Shown one piece after another: positions 8,374-17,737 of a stretch of 64,000 nucleotides of DNA (positions are counted from its first letter, which is position 1; every line of letters begins with the position of its first letter). The position numbers and the translations under genes were made by a program. The stretch comes from Archangium lipolyticum (lineage in GTDB: Bacteria > Myxococcota > Myxococcia > Myxococcales > Myxococcaceae). The stretch covers positions 1 to 64,000 of the forward strand of contig NZ_JANKBZ010000040.1 of assembly GCF_024623785.1 (NCBI RefSeq), written 5' to 3'. The notes below the pieces were generated by a model. It did no database searches. It was not told the DNA's origin and worked only from the letters and a program-made list of their open reading frames with translations.

Positions 8374-9732
8374 TCACGCGTGGAGGACCATGACGGGCCT
8401 GCGGCAGCGCGCCACCAGTGCCCGGGCCACCGCGTCGCTGAGGTAGCTGGCGGGACCTGGGGCATGGGACGTGCCCAGGCACACCAGGTCCACACCCTCG
8501 CGCTCGGTGGCCTGGCAGATGGCCCGGGCCACGTCATCACCGGTGACGCCCTCCACGGTCCAGTGCACATCCTGGGCGCCTTCCTCGTGAGGCACCATCG
8601 CCCGCAGCCGCGCCAGGACGTCCGAACGCTCCTGGGGAGGCTCGGGCAGCACGCCGTAGTGGTCCATCACCCACGTGCGCTCCGAGGCCTTGAGCCGGTG
8701 CACGTGCAGCAGGTGCACGCGGCCGCCGGGGCGCACCAGCGAGCGGGCCTGGGAGATGGCGCGGGTACTGGCCTCGGAGAAGTCCACCGGGACGAGCACG
8801 GCGCGCGGCGGCACGGACCTGCGGGCCACCGGATGGGAAGGAGGCACGCACGCCACGGACTGCTCGGCGTGGCGCAGCACGCCCGCGGACACCGAGCCAT
8901 GCCACAGCCGGGCGAGACCTCCGCGCTGGTGGGTGCCCACCACGACGAGGTCCACGCCGCGCGCATGCGCCACGTGCAGCAGGTGGTCCGAGGGGCGGCC
9001 GAAGCCCGGCTCCAGGTGCAGCTCCAACCGCCCTTCTCCGGGCAGCGACCCCACGCGCTCGGCCAGCTCGCGCATCAGCACGCGCTCCACCTCCGGGTCG
9101 AGCACCTCGATGCGGCGTACCACCGGGTCGAGCATCTCCAGGTGCACGGGGGTGTGGATGCCCAGACGCTCGCGCTCCTCCACGGGGGAGCACACGGAGG
9201 CGGCCACCACGTCACAGGGGCCGACGCGGCGCAGCTCGTGCAGCCACGCCAAGGCGCACTCCGAGGTGGGCGAACCATCCACGCCGACGAGCACCTGCAA
9301 CCGGCGCCCACCGCGCGCCCAATCCGCGAGGGAGGCACCCTCGCGGCGCACGACGAGCACGGGCACGTGGGCACACTGGACGATGCGCTCGTGGACGGGG
9401 GCGCGGCGCCACGAGACAGGCCCCCAGCCCTCGGCGGCGAGGACGAACAACCGGGCATCCCGGGTGAGCTCGTCCTCCAGGAGCACCTTGCCAGGAGGCC
9501 CCTCGAGCAGGCGCGGTTCGACCGGGAAACCGGGAGTCCGAAGACGAGCGGCCTCGGCGTCGAGACGCCTCCGGGCGTCATTCAGGGAAGCAGGTCCCTC
9601 GGGAATGGGGTGCTCGCCGTCGAAGACGCCGAGGAGCCACAGCGGTTCACCCAGCTTGGCGGCGAGGGCGGCGGCGGCATTGGCGGCACGGACGGAGGAC
9701 TCCGACAGGTTGGTTGCGCAGAGCACCGGCAT
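8374..9732 (-). CDS. Universal stress protein with three UspA domains
   Basis: A protein of 452 residues made of three successive UspA-type domains, against one or two in most family members. Starts of domains are seen at MPVLCATNLSESSVRAANAA, LQVLVGVDGSPTSECAL and RAVLVPVDFSEASTRAI. The middle domain ends with an ATP-binding-like loop, VGTHQRGGLARLWHGS, and the last with LGTSHAPGP. Usp proteins bind ATP or act as scaffolds in stress and stasis. The ATG at 9732 has GGGAGG 5 nt upstream. Upstream lies a composite repeat (9842-9943). A 265-bp gap with no gene separates its stop from the next gene on the same strand. Confidence 0.9.
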   Translation of the reverse strand: MPVLCATNLSESSVRAANAAAALAAKLGEPLWLLGVFDGEHPIPEGPASLNDARRRLDAEAARLRTPGFPVEPRLLEGPPGKVLLEDELTRDARLFVLAAEGWGPVSWRRAPVHERIVQCAHVPVLVVRREGASLADWARGGRRLQVLVGVDGSPTSECALAWLHELRRVGPCDVVAASVCSPVEERERLGIHTPVHLEMLDPVVRRIEVLDPEVERVLMRELAERVGSLPGEGRLELHLEPGFGRPSDHLLHVAHARGVDLVVVGTHQRGGLARLWHGSVSAGVLRHAEQSVACVPPSHPVARRSVPPRAVLVPVDFSEASTRAISQARSLVRPGGRVHLLHVHRLKASERTWVMDHYGVLPEPPQERSDVLARLRAMVPHEEGAQDVHWTVEGVTGDDVARAICQATEREGVDLVCLGTSHAPGPASYLSDAVARALVARCRRPVMVLHA

Positions 9733-9841
9733 GACGGCCTCCCAGAGAGGGCGCGGAATGTCCTCTACGAAGGAAAACCCACGAGGAGAGGATGGCCATC
9801 GAGAAGGTGTACGGAAGACCTGCGCGCGGACGCACGCTCCT

Positions 9842-9943
9842 CCCCTCTCCCTCCGGGAGAGGGACGGGGTGAGGGTACCGAGCCCTCCAGGTTGACTCCG
9901 TGTAAGCCCCCTCTCCCCCTGGGAGAGGGCTGGGGTGAGGGTC
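9842..9943 (+). repeat. 102-bp composite of two 38-bp palindromic repeats (second example)
   Basis: Copies at 9842-9879 and 9906-9943 enclose a 26-nt spacer whose core, CCAGGTTGA, matches the composite at 7367-7468. Length and order are identical between the two composites. It lies between the GspG-like gene stop and the universal-stress gene start, both on the minus strand. Confidence 0.9.
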
Positions 9944-9961
9944 TACGGGCAGCGCCCCGGA

Positions 9962-10348
9962 CTACCGAGGGGCCAGCACCGAGTGCCCGTCATGATTCGT
10001 ATGGTCCTGATTGGGCCCATTGCCGCCGCGCAGCCCATCCTGACCCAGGGACTGCAGGAAGGGCCGCTGCCCGTCGCTGGAGTAGACGTAGGGGAGACCC
10101 CAGGGGTCCACGGGCTCGGCGGGGAGGTACTTGGGAACGAGGAACGAGAGGCTGCCCTCCTCGGGAAGGGAGCCGTTCGCGGCGCGCCAGGACTCGAGGG
10201 CGGCGAGGATGCGGTTGAAGTCGGAGTGCACCTGGACGGCGGCGGGGTCGTGCTTGCCGCGGATGCCGAGCACCACGATGACGCCGATGACCACGAAGGA
10301 GATCGGCAGGAAGATGAGCAGGAAGTGGGGGCGGCGGCGCTGACTCAC
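9962..10348 (-). CDS. GspG-like (type II secretion pseudopilin C-domain) membrane protein
   Basis: About 128 residues. An N-terminal membrane segment (FLLIFLPISFVVIGVIVVLG) precedes a globular part whose end resembles the C-terminus of GspG major pseudopilins (PVDPWGLPYVYSSDGQ, then GQDGLRGGNGPNQD). The prepilin peptidase signature (Gly before a Phe/Met and Glu at +5) is absent, so it may be a fixed membrane protein rather than a pilin subunit. The GTG at 10348 has GGAGG 5 nt upstream. An ATG at 10375 would overlap the stop of the cyclase gene. It sits 20 bp after the cyclase gene and is probably cotranscribed with it. Confidence 0.75.
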   Translation of the reverse strand: MSQRRRPHFLLIFLPISFVVIGVIVVLGIRGKHDPAAVQVHSDFNRILAALESWRAANGSLPEEGSLSFLVPKYLPAEPVDPWGLPYVYSSDGQRPFLQSLGQDGLRGGNGPNQDHTNHDGHSVLAPR

Positions 10349-10368
10349 GGAGTCCTCCGGGCTCCGGA

Positions 10369-11883
10369 CTACCACAGGGCGCGGAAGAGGGGCACCGGAT
10401 GTGGCTTGCCCTTGAGACGTACGGGTGGCAGCTCCTCGAAGCCGGCCTCATGGCCGGTGAGCAGCTCGACGGTGCGCTCGCCGACCAGGATTTCCCCCGG
10501 CCCGGCGATGGCGCACAGACGGGCGGCGACATTCACGGAGTCACCGATGCAGGTGTACTCGGTGCGCATGGCGCCGCCGATGTTACCGGCCACGGCCATG
10601 CCCGAGTTGATGCCGATGCCCAGCTCGAGGGTGAGGGGGCGGCCCTCGCGGGTGGTGGCCCACTCGGCCTCGGCGCGCTGACGCAGTTCGACCATGAAGG
10701 CCATCATCATCTTGGCGGACTGGAGGGCGCGCAGCGCATCATCCGGGCGGAACACGGGGGCGCCGAAGACGGCCATGAGCCCATCGCCGAGGAACTTGTC
10801 CAGGGTGCCGCCGCAGGTGAGCACCGCGTCGGACAGCCCACCGAGCACCTGGTTCAACACGCCGACGGTCTGCTCGGGGGGAAGACTGTCGGCGAGCCCG
10901 GTGAAGTTGCGGATGTCGGCGAAGAGGATGGTGACCTCGCGCTTCTCGCCGGTGAGCACGACGGAGTCGGGGCTCTTGAGGATCTCCTCCACGACGGCGT
11001 CGGAGGTGTAGCGGGCGAAGAGCTTGCGCATCCGCTCCGTCTCGCCGGTGCGGCGCATGACGCTCTCGATGCGCGCGGCGAGCTCGTCCATGGAGGCGGA
11101 CTTGTTGACGTAGTCATCGGCGCCGGCGCGCAGACCCCTGACACGCTCGGTGTCGTTGTCGTTGGCGGTGAGGATGATGACGGGCATGGCCCGGGTGGGG
11201 CCTTCCTTGAGGCGGCGGCACAGCTCCATGCCGTCGATGCCGGGCATGTCGAGGTCGCTCAGGACGATGGCGGGCTGCACCTTGCCCACCTGCTCCAGGG
11301 CCTCGTAGGGATCCTGGAAGCAGATGACCTCGTAGCCGAGCGACACGAGCCCGTCCTGGACGAAGGCGCAGGCCAGGGGGCTGTCATCCACCACCACGAC
11401 GCGGTGATGACCCTCCTGCTGCTGGGTGCGAGGGGCCTCCTGGCGGCCGGAGACGCGGCCCTGGAGGGCGAGGCCCTCATAGAGCTGCTTGTAGGAGCAG
11501 TACCCGTTCTCGACGAGGATTTCGCCCAGCTTGCGGCCGGTGCGGCGCTGGAGGGCGAGCGCCTCGTCGAGCTGGGAGACGGAGAGATACTTGAGCCCCA
11601 CGAGCACTTCGCCGAGGGGGGGCTGGATGGGGGTGATGCCCTGGAGGGGGGTGTGCAGACCGAGCGCCTCGCCGAGGGCGTCCTGAATCTGCTCGCGGGT
11701 GACGTAGCCGAGGGAGATGAGGGCCTCGCCGAGCCGTTGCCCGTTGAGGGACTGGAGGGCGAGGGCCTCTTCGATCTGATTGGGCGTGACGATGCCGAGC
11801 TTGAGCAGGAGCTCGCCGAAGAGCGGGCTGTCCGCGCGAACCGCGGGGCGGTTGCTGCCATCGGCGCGCTCCTGGGGCGCCAT
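10369..11883 (-). CDS. MshEN-like / receiver / class III adenylate cyclase
   Basis: A signalling protein of about 504 residues. The N-terminal 20-150 holds two repeats resembling the MshEN/T2SSE-N fold that can bind c-di-GMP ([20 protein letters not shown] and [20 protein letters not shown]). A receiver domain follows (about 158-275, acceptor Asp in [12 protein letters not shown]). A class III nucleotide cyclase is C-terminal (about 310-495), with metal-binding Asp in [11 protein letters not shown] and [14 protein letters not shown], and the transition-state motif [10 protein letters not shown]. It should make cAMP under control of phosphorylation and perhaps c-di-GMP. The ATG at 11883 is chosen because the longer frame to 12138 translates a palindromic repeat. 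No strong ribosome binding site is seen. Confidence 0.9.
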   Translation of the reverse strand: MAPQERADGSNRPAVRADSPLFGELLLKLGIVTPNQIEEALALQSLNGQRLGEALISLGYVTREQIQDALGEALGLHTPLQGITPIQPPLGEVLVGLKYLSVSQLDEALALQRRTGRKLGEILVENGYCSYKQLYEGLALQGRVSGRQEAPRTQQQEGHHRVVVVDDSPLACAFVQDGLVSLGYEVICFQDPYEALEQVGKVQPAIVLSDLDMPGIDGMELCRRLKEGPTRAMPVIILTANDNDTERVRGLRAGADDYVNKSASMDELAARIESVMRRTGETERMRKLFARYTSDAVVEEILKSPDSVVLTGEKREVTILFADIRNFTGLADSLPPEQTVGVLNQVLGGLSDAVLTCGGTLDKFLGDGLMAVFGAPVFRPDDALRALQSAKMMMAFMVELRQRAEAEWATTREGRPLTLELGIGINSGMAVAGNIGGAMRTEYTCIGDSVNVAARLCAIAGPGEILVGERTVELLTGHEAGFEELPPVRLKGKPHPVPLFRALW

Positions 11884-12070
11884 GGGGTCCAGGACCGGAC
11901 GGGTCAACGGGCTCTCCACCAGTGAGAAGGGTAAGGTCGGGGTCCAACAGTACCCCACCGCACGGGATGGAAACACTCGGGAGGGACGCTCCCCCGGCCG
12001 TTCGCCAGGCAGCCGGAAGAAATCCTGATCCCACCCATGTCCCCACCCAGCCTCCCCCCTCCCTTCCCCT

Positions 12071-12107
12071 CCCTCTCCCTCTGGGAGAGGGTCGGGGTGA
12101 GGGTATC
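12071..12107 (+). repeat. 38-bp palindromic repeat, single copy
   Basis: A single copy of the dispersed repeat with stem CCCTCTCCC/GGGAGAGGG. It lies between the stop of the multi-GAF kinase gene (12148) and the start of the cyclase gene (11883). Confidence 0.88.
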
Positions 12108-12147
12108 TGGACCTGGGGGTGCGACCTGAAATCACCACTCGGAGTCA

Positions 12148-15018
12148 CTACTCGCGAGGAAGCTCCACGGTGAAAGTAGACCCCTCCCCTGGAGCACTGC
12201 GTACGGAGATATAGCCGCCGTGGGATTCAATGATCTCCCGTGAAATCCACAGTCCCAGACCGAGCCCGTGGAACTGCCTGCCGGTGGCGGCGCGCTCGAA
12301 GCGTTCGAAGATCCGGGCCTGGTCCTCGGGAGCGATGCCAATCCCGGAATCCTTCACCACGAGCCGGGCGCGGCCCGTGTCGCCGGACTCCACGCGAACC
12401 TCCACGGGCAGACCCCGCCCATACTTGGCCGCATTGGACAACAAGTTCCCCACCACCTGCTCCAACCGGACGCGGTCCCACCGTCCCAGGACCTGTGCGT
12501 CAGCCACGAGCCGCACCTCGCTGCCCACACGGGCGAGCGCCTCGGACATGCGCCCCACGGCGTCGCGAGCCAGCACCGACAGGTCCAGCTCCTCGCGCTC
12601 CAGCTTCATCTTCCCCGAGGTGATGCGGCCCGCGTCCATCAGCTCGTCGATGAGCGCCCCCAGCCGCTCGCTGGTGCGCTCGGCCTTCTCCACGCGCTCG
12701 GACAGGCCCGGGGTGGTGGCCACGTCGCGCGCCATGCGCGCCAGCAATTGAATCTGGAGCCGCAGCGCGCTCAGGGGCGTCTTCAGCTCATGACCCGCCA
12801 CCGAGAGGAAATCATCGCGAAGGCGTACGGCCTCGGTGGCCGCGCCGTACAGCCGGGCGTCCTCGATGGCCAGCGCGGCCCGCTCCGCGAGGCTCCGCAG
12901 CAGCAGCTGATCCTCCTCGCCATAGGGGCGCCCGCCGGCCACGTCGCGCACCACGCCGAGCGTGCCGAACACCCGCCCCTTCACCGCCAGCGGCACCACC
13001 AGCAGGCTCTGCGATCCATACCTTTCCAGGTAGGGCAGGTACTCGGGCAAACCGCCGGACGCACGCGCCTCCTCCACGTCCACGTCCGGCAACAGCATCA
13101 CACGCCCATGGGCGACGACCCCACCGTGGAGCCCCTCGCCCAGCCGCTGCCGCCGGGCGTGCACCGTGCCGGCCAGCAACCAGCGCGCCTCGGGGTCCGG
13201 GTGGTGGATGGTGACGGGCTCCAGGAAGGCGCCGTCCTCGGCCATGAGCTGGAGCACGCACCCGTCGCCCACCACTTCGGACACCTTCCGGGCAATCACA
13301 TCCAGCACCGCGGGCAGGTCCAACCCCGCCTCGGCCAGCAGCCGGTCCACGTCCACGAGGATGCGCAGGCGGGCGGCGTTGCGGCGGGACTCGGCCTCGG
13401 CGGCGCGGGCCTTGCGCAGCAGACGCGCGTTGTCGATGGCGAGCCCCGCGCGGGCGGCCAGGTCCTCCGCGAGTGACAGATCCGCCCCGGTGAAGGGCGT
13501 GCGCGCCGGCCCGCGCACGAAGGACATGGAGCCCAGGGTGCGCTGGCGCGCCACCAGGGGGACGATGATGAACGAGCCACCCGCGTCCTGCCGCGAGGGG
13601 GAGGAGCCCTCCGCCGGAACCTGCGAGGCGGGCACCACGCCGGTGACGAGCTGCGCGCGTCCGGTGCGCACCACGTCGGCGATGGCCGAGGGCCGGGCGC
13701 GATCCGGGGTGAATTCCAGGAGCTTGTCATGCAACAGCGAGCGCTCGGGCTCGGAGTGCTGCACGGTGAGCCGCCGCAAGGCGCCGTGCTCGTCGAGGAA
13801 GTCCACGGCGCACCAGTCCGAGAAGACGCCCACCGCGAGCTGCGCCACGCTGGCCACCGTCGACTCCCACTCCAGCGAGCCGGACAGCAGCACGCCCGCG
13901 TCCGCCAGCAATTGCAGCCGCTGCCCGGCGGCCTCCGCGAGCAGGCGCGCGGTGCGCTCGTTCTCATAGAGGCGCGCCCGTTCGAGGGCCTGCGCGCACT
14001 GGCGGGCCAGGCCCAGCATGAGGGTGCGCTGCAACTCGGTGAAGTGCCGCGCCTGGGCGAAGCCGAAGGCCAGCAACCCCAGACAGCGCTGCTCCACCAT
14101 GAGCGGAAGGAAGGCGAAGGCCTGACAGGACTGGGTGACCAGGTACACGGAGAAGGCGGGATAGCGGACCCGGGCCTCCTCCAGGGACTCCAGCCACACG
14201 GGCATCCCCCGGGCGGCCGCGTCGTAGCCGGGCATCTCGGGCATTGTCCTGGGCAGGGTGCGCAAGGTGGCGAAGGACTCCGGACTGGCGCCCACCGCGG
14301 CCACCAGCTCCACCGAGCGCCCATCCGCCGAGACCTGATGCACGGTGCCGCCCACGGCGCCCACGGCGGGCACGCCCAGCTCCAGCACGGCCCGGCCCAC
14401 GTCCTCACGGGTGAGGGCGCGGCCGAAGGCCTCCGTCACCGCCTGGAAGCTGGTGAGGCGCAGCAGCTCGGCCTGCTCGGCCTCGGCGCGGGCCTGGAGC
14501 GCGGCGGTGCGTCCGGAGGCCACCAGCCGGCCCCGCTCGATGGCGAGCCCGGCCAGCTGCGCGTAGAGGGTGAAGCGCCGCGTCTCCTCCGGGGTATAGG
14601 CCCGCAACTCGCACGAGGGCCCCAGCAACACGCCCACGCACCCGCCGCTCGAGGTGAGCACGGACAGCGCCAGCAGCGACACGGCTCCCATCCGGGCCAT
14701 CGCCTCGGCCAGCACCGGCTCCAGCCCCGGCTCTCCCCGGTGGAAGAGCCACGGCGTCCGCTCCAGACGAGGACCATCCAGCAGGCAGCGCCCGCATGCG
14801 GCCACCGCATCCGGCGCCAGGCCGGGCGAGGCCTGTGTCAGCAGCAACCCGTCCGTGTCCAACCATGCCACCGCCGCGCGCTCCAGGCCCAGTGAGGCCC
14901 CCGCGCAATACACCACCTCCTGCAACACCGCCGAGGCCGACGGCGAGGACGCGAGCTGCTCCAGAGCGCGAGACATGCGCTCCACCGCGACGACGAAGTT
15001 GTTTCCGGGCACTTGCAT
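12148..15018 (-). CDS. Multi-GAF sensor histidine kinase
   Basis: A cytoplasmic histidine kinase of about 956 residues. Roughly the first 720 residues hold four GAF-like modules. Then come HisKA (phosphoacceptor in SVAGHELKTPLSAL, near 741) and HATPase (NLLSNAAKYGRG, KDSGIGI, GLGLGLWISREII, from about 856). There is no receiver domain and no membrane segment. GAF modules bind small ligands, nucleotides or chromophores, but none can be named here. The ATG at 15018 is chosen because a purine-rich GGGGGTAGGGG precedes it; the open frame reaches 15099. No response regulator is adjacent. Confidence 0.92.
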   Translation of the reverse strand: MQVPGNNFVVAVERMSRALEQLASSPSASAVLQEVVYCAGASLGLERAAVAWLDTDGLLLTQASPGLAPDAVAACGRCLLDGPRLERTPWLFHRGEPGLEPVLAEAMARMGAVSLLALSVLTSSGGCVGVLLGPSCELRAYTPEETRRFTLYAQLAGLAIERGRLVASGRTAALQARAEAEQAELLRLTSFQAVTEAFGRALTREDVGRAVLELGVPAVGAVGGTVHQVSADGRSVELVAAVGASPESFATLRTLPRTMPEMPGYDAAARGMPVWLESLEEARVRYPAFSVYLVTQSCQAFAFLPLMVEQRCLGLLAFGFAQARHFTELQRTLMLGLARQCAQALERARLYENERTARLLAEAAGQRLQLLADAGVLLSGSLEWESTVASVAQLAVGVFSDWCAVDFLDEHGALRRLTVQHSEPERSLLHDKLLEFTPDRARPSAIADVVRTGRAQLVTGVVPASQVPAEGSSPSRQDAGGSFIIVPLVARQRTLGSMSFVRGPARTPFTGADLSLAEDLAARAGLAIDNARLLRKARAAEAESRRNAARLRILVDVDRLLAEAGLDLPAVLDVIARKVSEVVGDGCVLQLMAEDGAFLEPVTIHHPDPEARWLLAGTVHARRQRLGEGLHGGVVAHGRVMLLPDVDVEEARASGGLPEYLPYLERYGSQSLLVVPLAVKGRVFGTLGVVRDVAGGRPYGEEDQLLLRSLAERAALAIEDARLYGAATEAVRLRDDFLSVAGHELKTPLSALRLQIQLLARMARDVATTPGLSERVEKAERTSERLGALIDELMDAGRITSGKMKLEREELDLSVLARDAVGRMSEALARVGSEVRLVADAQVLGRWDRVRLEQVVGNLLSNAAKYGRGLPVEVRVESGDTGRARLVVKDSGIGIAPEDQARIFERFERAATGRQFHGLGLGLWISREIIESHGGYISVRSAPGEGSTFTVELPRE

Positions 15019-15174
15019 GCCCCTACCCCCCAGCCCGGCCCCCTGTCGCACCGAGCATGGAAAGGCACTCTTCCACGACCGGGAATCACCGCCCACCACC
15101 CCCCGTGACGGAGCGTCCGGTTCAAGATGAACGAACTTATCCAGCCTGTCCGGTTTGTCCGGCTGCTCACGCTT

Positions 15175-16314
15175 TCAATGCTCGTAGACGCGGAGCACGG
15201 CGAAGAGGATCTCCATCACGATGAGGAGGACGACGGTGAGCTCCAGGGTGTGGCTGCGGTCGGTATCCACCTCGCCCTTGAGCAGGCCATACGTCTGGGC
15301 CAGCAGCTGCTGCTTGCGCGTCACCGAGCCCTGCCACGAGGGGATGCGCATGCGCTTGACGGCGGCCTCGTAGACCTTGGCCAGGTAGAAGTCGCCAATG
15401 ATCTTGAGACTGTTCTCCACGCGCTCGATGAACTCGTTGAGGTCCACCAGGGTGGCGAGCGTCTCGCGGGCCAGGGCGCGGTAGGGACTGCGGAAGAGGG
15501 CCCACCAGCCGTGACGCCGGGCCTGCACCTCGTCATGGATGCGGGCGATGTGGGCATCCAGCAGGTAGTCGTAGTAGCGGAACTCCAGCAGCTGGGCGTT
15601 GGCGACCTCCAGCAGGTCCGGAATGTCGCCGGAGCCCGAGGGCTCGTAGACGAAGGCGCTGTTCCAGTCGACGACGACCAGGTCATCCACGGTGTAGCTG
15701 AAGCGGGACTGGGTGACGGCCTCGCGCTCGCGGGAGGACAGGGGCTTGGAATCCACCTCGCCCAGCAGCACCCGGGCCAGGTCCGCGTGGGCCAGCAGCT
15801 CTTCGGCCGAGGGGTTGCCCTCGATCCGCTCCACGAAGAGGACGGTGTAGCTCTCGTTCTGGTCCCACAGGTGCGCCCCCTGTACGGCGGGGGCAATCAT
15901 CCTGCGCACCGACTCGATGAGCTCCAGGGCGAGCTCCTCCAGGGCGACGCTGTCATACAGCTCGTCGGCGAGCGCGGTGAGCGATTCGAAGATCGTCCCC
16001 GACGCCACCGGCACGCGGAGGATGATGGAGGCGGCGCCGTGGTCGAAGAGGCGCGCCGTCACATCCACGGTGACGGGCCCGTGGCGCAGCGCGAGCGCGC
16101 GCCGTCCCAGTTCGAAAGCCAGGGGTGGGTTGGGCAGCTGAAGGTACTGGCTGTTCTCGCGGCCGAGCTTGAGGCGGCGGGCATCCGCGGAGACAACACG
16201 GCGGGCGTGCTCAAGGTTGATCTCCTCCGCGATGTCGAAGGTGCGATAGCAGAGTACCTGGGCCTTCTCGAGGATGAACGGAGCCGCGGCCATGAGGGGC
16301 CGCAGCTTACCCAC
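15175..16314 (-). CDS. DUF155 (RMD1/YagE-like) membrane-anchored protein
   Basis: A protein of 379 residues. It matches the DUF155 family (yeast Rmd1, mammalian RMND1, bacterial YagE): a mixed N-terminal domain, a long helical section (about 200-340) and a C-terminal hydrophobic helix just after the conserved RSHTLELTVVLLIVMEILFA. Mitochondrial members anchor ribosomes to membrane; the bacterial role is unclear. The GTG at 16314 follows the stop codon of the Uma2 gene directly, so the two are probably coupled. An ATG at 16293 is an alternative start. Confidence 0.8.
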   Translation of the reverse strand: MGKLRPLMAAAPFILEKAQVLCYRTFDIAEEINLEHARRVVSADARRLKLGRENSQYLQLPNPPLAFELGRRALALRHGPVTVDVTARLFDHGAASIILRVPVASGTIFESLTALADELYDSVALEELALELIESVRRMIAPAVQGAHLWDQNESYTVLFVERIEGNPSAEELLAHADLARVLLGEVDSKPLSSREREAVTQSRFSYTVDDLVVVDWNSAFVYEPSGSGDIPDLLEVANAQLLEFRYYDYLLDAHIARIHDEVQARRHGWWALFRSPYRALARETLATLVDLNEFIERVENSLKIIGDFYLAKVYEAAVKRMRIPSWQGSVTRKQQLLAQTYGLLKGEVDTDRSHTLELTVVLLIVMEILFAVLRVYEH

Positions 16315-16875
16315 TCATTCCGCCCACAGAAGGCGCAATGGAAGCTCCAGCGCACCGAAAGGTTCGGCACGAACGGTGCTTGCGCCCGAGTGCAGAGCCG
16401 TCAGGGAGTAGCGGCGGCCGTCGAGCTCGAGCACCTCCAGGGTGCGCACCTCGGGGTCCACGAGCCACACGTGCTGGATGCCCTCGCGGGCGTAGAGGGG
16501 CAACAACCGGGCGCGCTCCTCGGGGTGCGAGAGCACCTCACAGACCCAATCCGGGGGGAGGGCGATGCCGGAGGAGCCGCGAGGCAGGCGGGGGATGCGC
16601 TCACGGCGCCAGCCGAGCAGATCCGGGGCGATGGGGCTCTGCCCGAGGTGGATTTCGAGACCGGAGAGCAGGAGCCAGGAGCCGGGGGCGCCGCGGCCGG
16701 CGCCATAGGTGGCGATGAGCTCGGCGCCGAGCTGGGAGGCGGCGTACGCATGGAGCGTGGCGGCGCGAGGGCTGACGGCGGGGCGCGTGGCCCGGGGGAT
16801 GGCTCCCGGGCGGCGGGAGGGATAGGGCTCGAGGTGGGCGAGAGGGCTGGAGCTTTCGAGCGTCATGGCGGTCAT
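16315..16875 (-). CDS. Uma2 family (DUF820) PD-(D/E)XK nuclease-fold protein
   Basis: About 186 residues of the Uma2/DUF820 family, which has a restriction-endonuclease-like fold but no established activity. Visible signatures are APDLLGWRRERIP, PPDWVCEVLSHPEER and YAREGIQHVWLVDPEV. The first 50 residues are variable and Pro/Arg-rich. The start is set at ATG 16875 (MTAMTLESS); the open frame reaches 17364, but upstream sequence is Ser/Pro-rich shadow coding. Its stop abuts the DUF155 start. A second Uma2 gene lies at 35135-35722. Confidence 0.85.
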   Translation of the reverse strand: MTAMTLESSSPLAHLEPYPSRRPGAIPRATRPAVSPRAATLHAYAASQLGAELIATYGAGRGAPGSWLLLSGLEIHLGQSPIAPDLLGWRRERIPRLPRGSSGIALPPDWVCEVLSHPEERARLLPLYAREGIQHVWLVDPEVRTLEVLELDGRRYSLTALHSGASTVRAEPFGALELPLRLLWAE

Positions 16876-16921
16876 GGCGCGCCATGATGGGGGAGGGGTC
16901 TGACATGCCCTCGGCGGGTCG

Positions 16922-17674
16922 CTAACCCCCACTCTCGGTACTTGAGAGGGCGTCGGTGAAGTCCATCTGGGCGGAGAGGCTGTCGGAGAAGCGCTGGGCG
17001 CAGTCCGGGGTGGGGCTGGGGACGAGGGCGCACTGGCGTTTGGCGAGGGCCTCGGGGCCGGCGGCGGCGCGGTCCAGGCGCTCGTTGTAGGACTTCCAAT
17101 CCTCCTTGGCGAGCTGGCGCATGGGCAGCTCCGACTCCTCGACGTGGGCGGGGGCGCGGGCGGCGGCCTCCTTCGTCCTGGCGCGGTAGGACTGGAGGGA
17201 CTCACGCCCCTTGCGGGCCGGCTCGGCGAAGCCCTGGAGGGCCTGCTGGATGGCATTCCAATCCTTGCGAGCCCAAGCATCGGCGTAGAAGCCGCGCCAG
17301 GCGAACTGCTGCTGGAGACAACCACTCTCGGTGAAACCATAGCCGGTGCCCATGGAGCGCTCACCGGTGGAGAGGTCCACCCAGTTGGACTCCTCGACAG
17401 CGGCGCAGGCGTCGGCCATCCAACGGTTGTAGTCGGCCTGCAAGGACATCCAGTCCTTGAAGGCGGAGGGGTTGGACTTCTTGAGGGGGAGGAGGACCTT
17501 GTCGAGCGCCTTGTTCATGGCCTTGCGCAGGCATTCGGCGCGCTTCTGCTCCAGGAACTTCATCTCGACGTTGGAGTCGGGAGTCTGCTTTGGAGGAGGA
17601 CAGGCCTTCTTGGACCAGGACTCGACGGGAGCGGGGCTGGCGGCGAGCACTGCGGCGAGGGAGAGCGCGAGCAT
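16922..17674 (-). CDS. Secreted hypothetical protein, possibly LprI/DUF1311-like
   Basis: About 250 residues with a signal peptide (MLALSLAAVLAASPAPVESW). The mature part is Cys-containing and mostly helical. The arrangement RAECLRKAMN, then LQADYNRWMADACAAV, then TESGCLQQQFAWRG recalls the LprI/DUF1311 domain, which inhibits lysozyme in some bacteria; this is a weak resemblance. The ATG at 17674 has a G-rich run upstream. A longer frame to 17710 would spoil the signal peptide. Confidence 0.65.
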   Translation of the reverse strand: MLALSLAAVLAASPAPVESWSKKACPPPKQTPDSNVEMKFLEQKRAECLRKAMNKALDKVLLPLKKSNPSAFKDWMSLQADYNRWMADACAAVEESNWVDLSTGERSMGTGYGFTESGCLQQQFAWRGFYADAWARKDWNAIQQALQGFAEPARKGRESLQSYRARTKEAAARAPAHVEESELPMRQLAKEDWKSYNERLDRAAAGPEALAKRQCALVPSPTPDCAQRFSDSLSAQMDFTDALSSTESGG

Positions 17675-17737
17675 GCCCCCGCTGTAGCACGGGAGGGGAG
17701 GGAGCCCCAATGCGCCCTCCCCCCACCCGAAGCGGAC

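Noticed and set aside
11884-12138. N-terminal extension of the cyclase gene
   Set aside because: It translates the palindromic repeat into [10 protein letters not shown]-like peptide, a known artefact of such repeats, and no ribosome binding site supports it.
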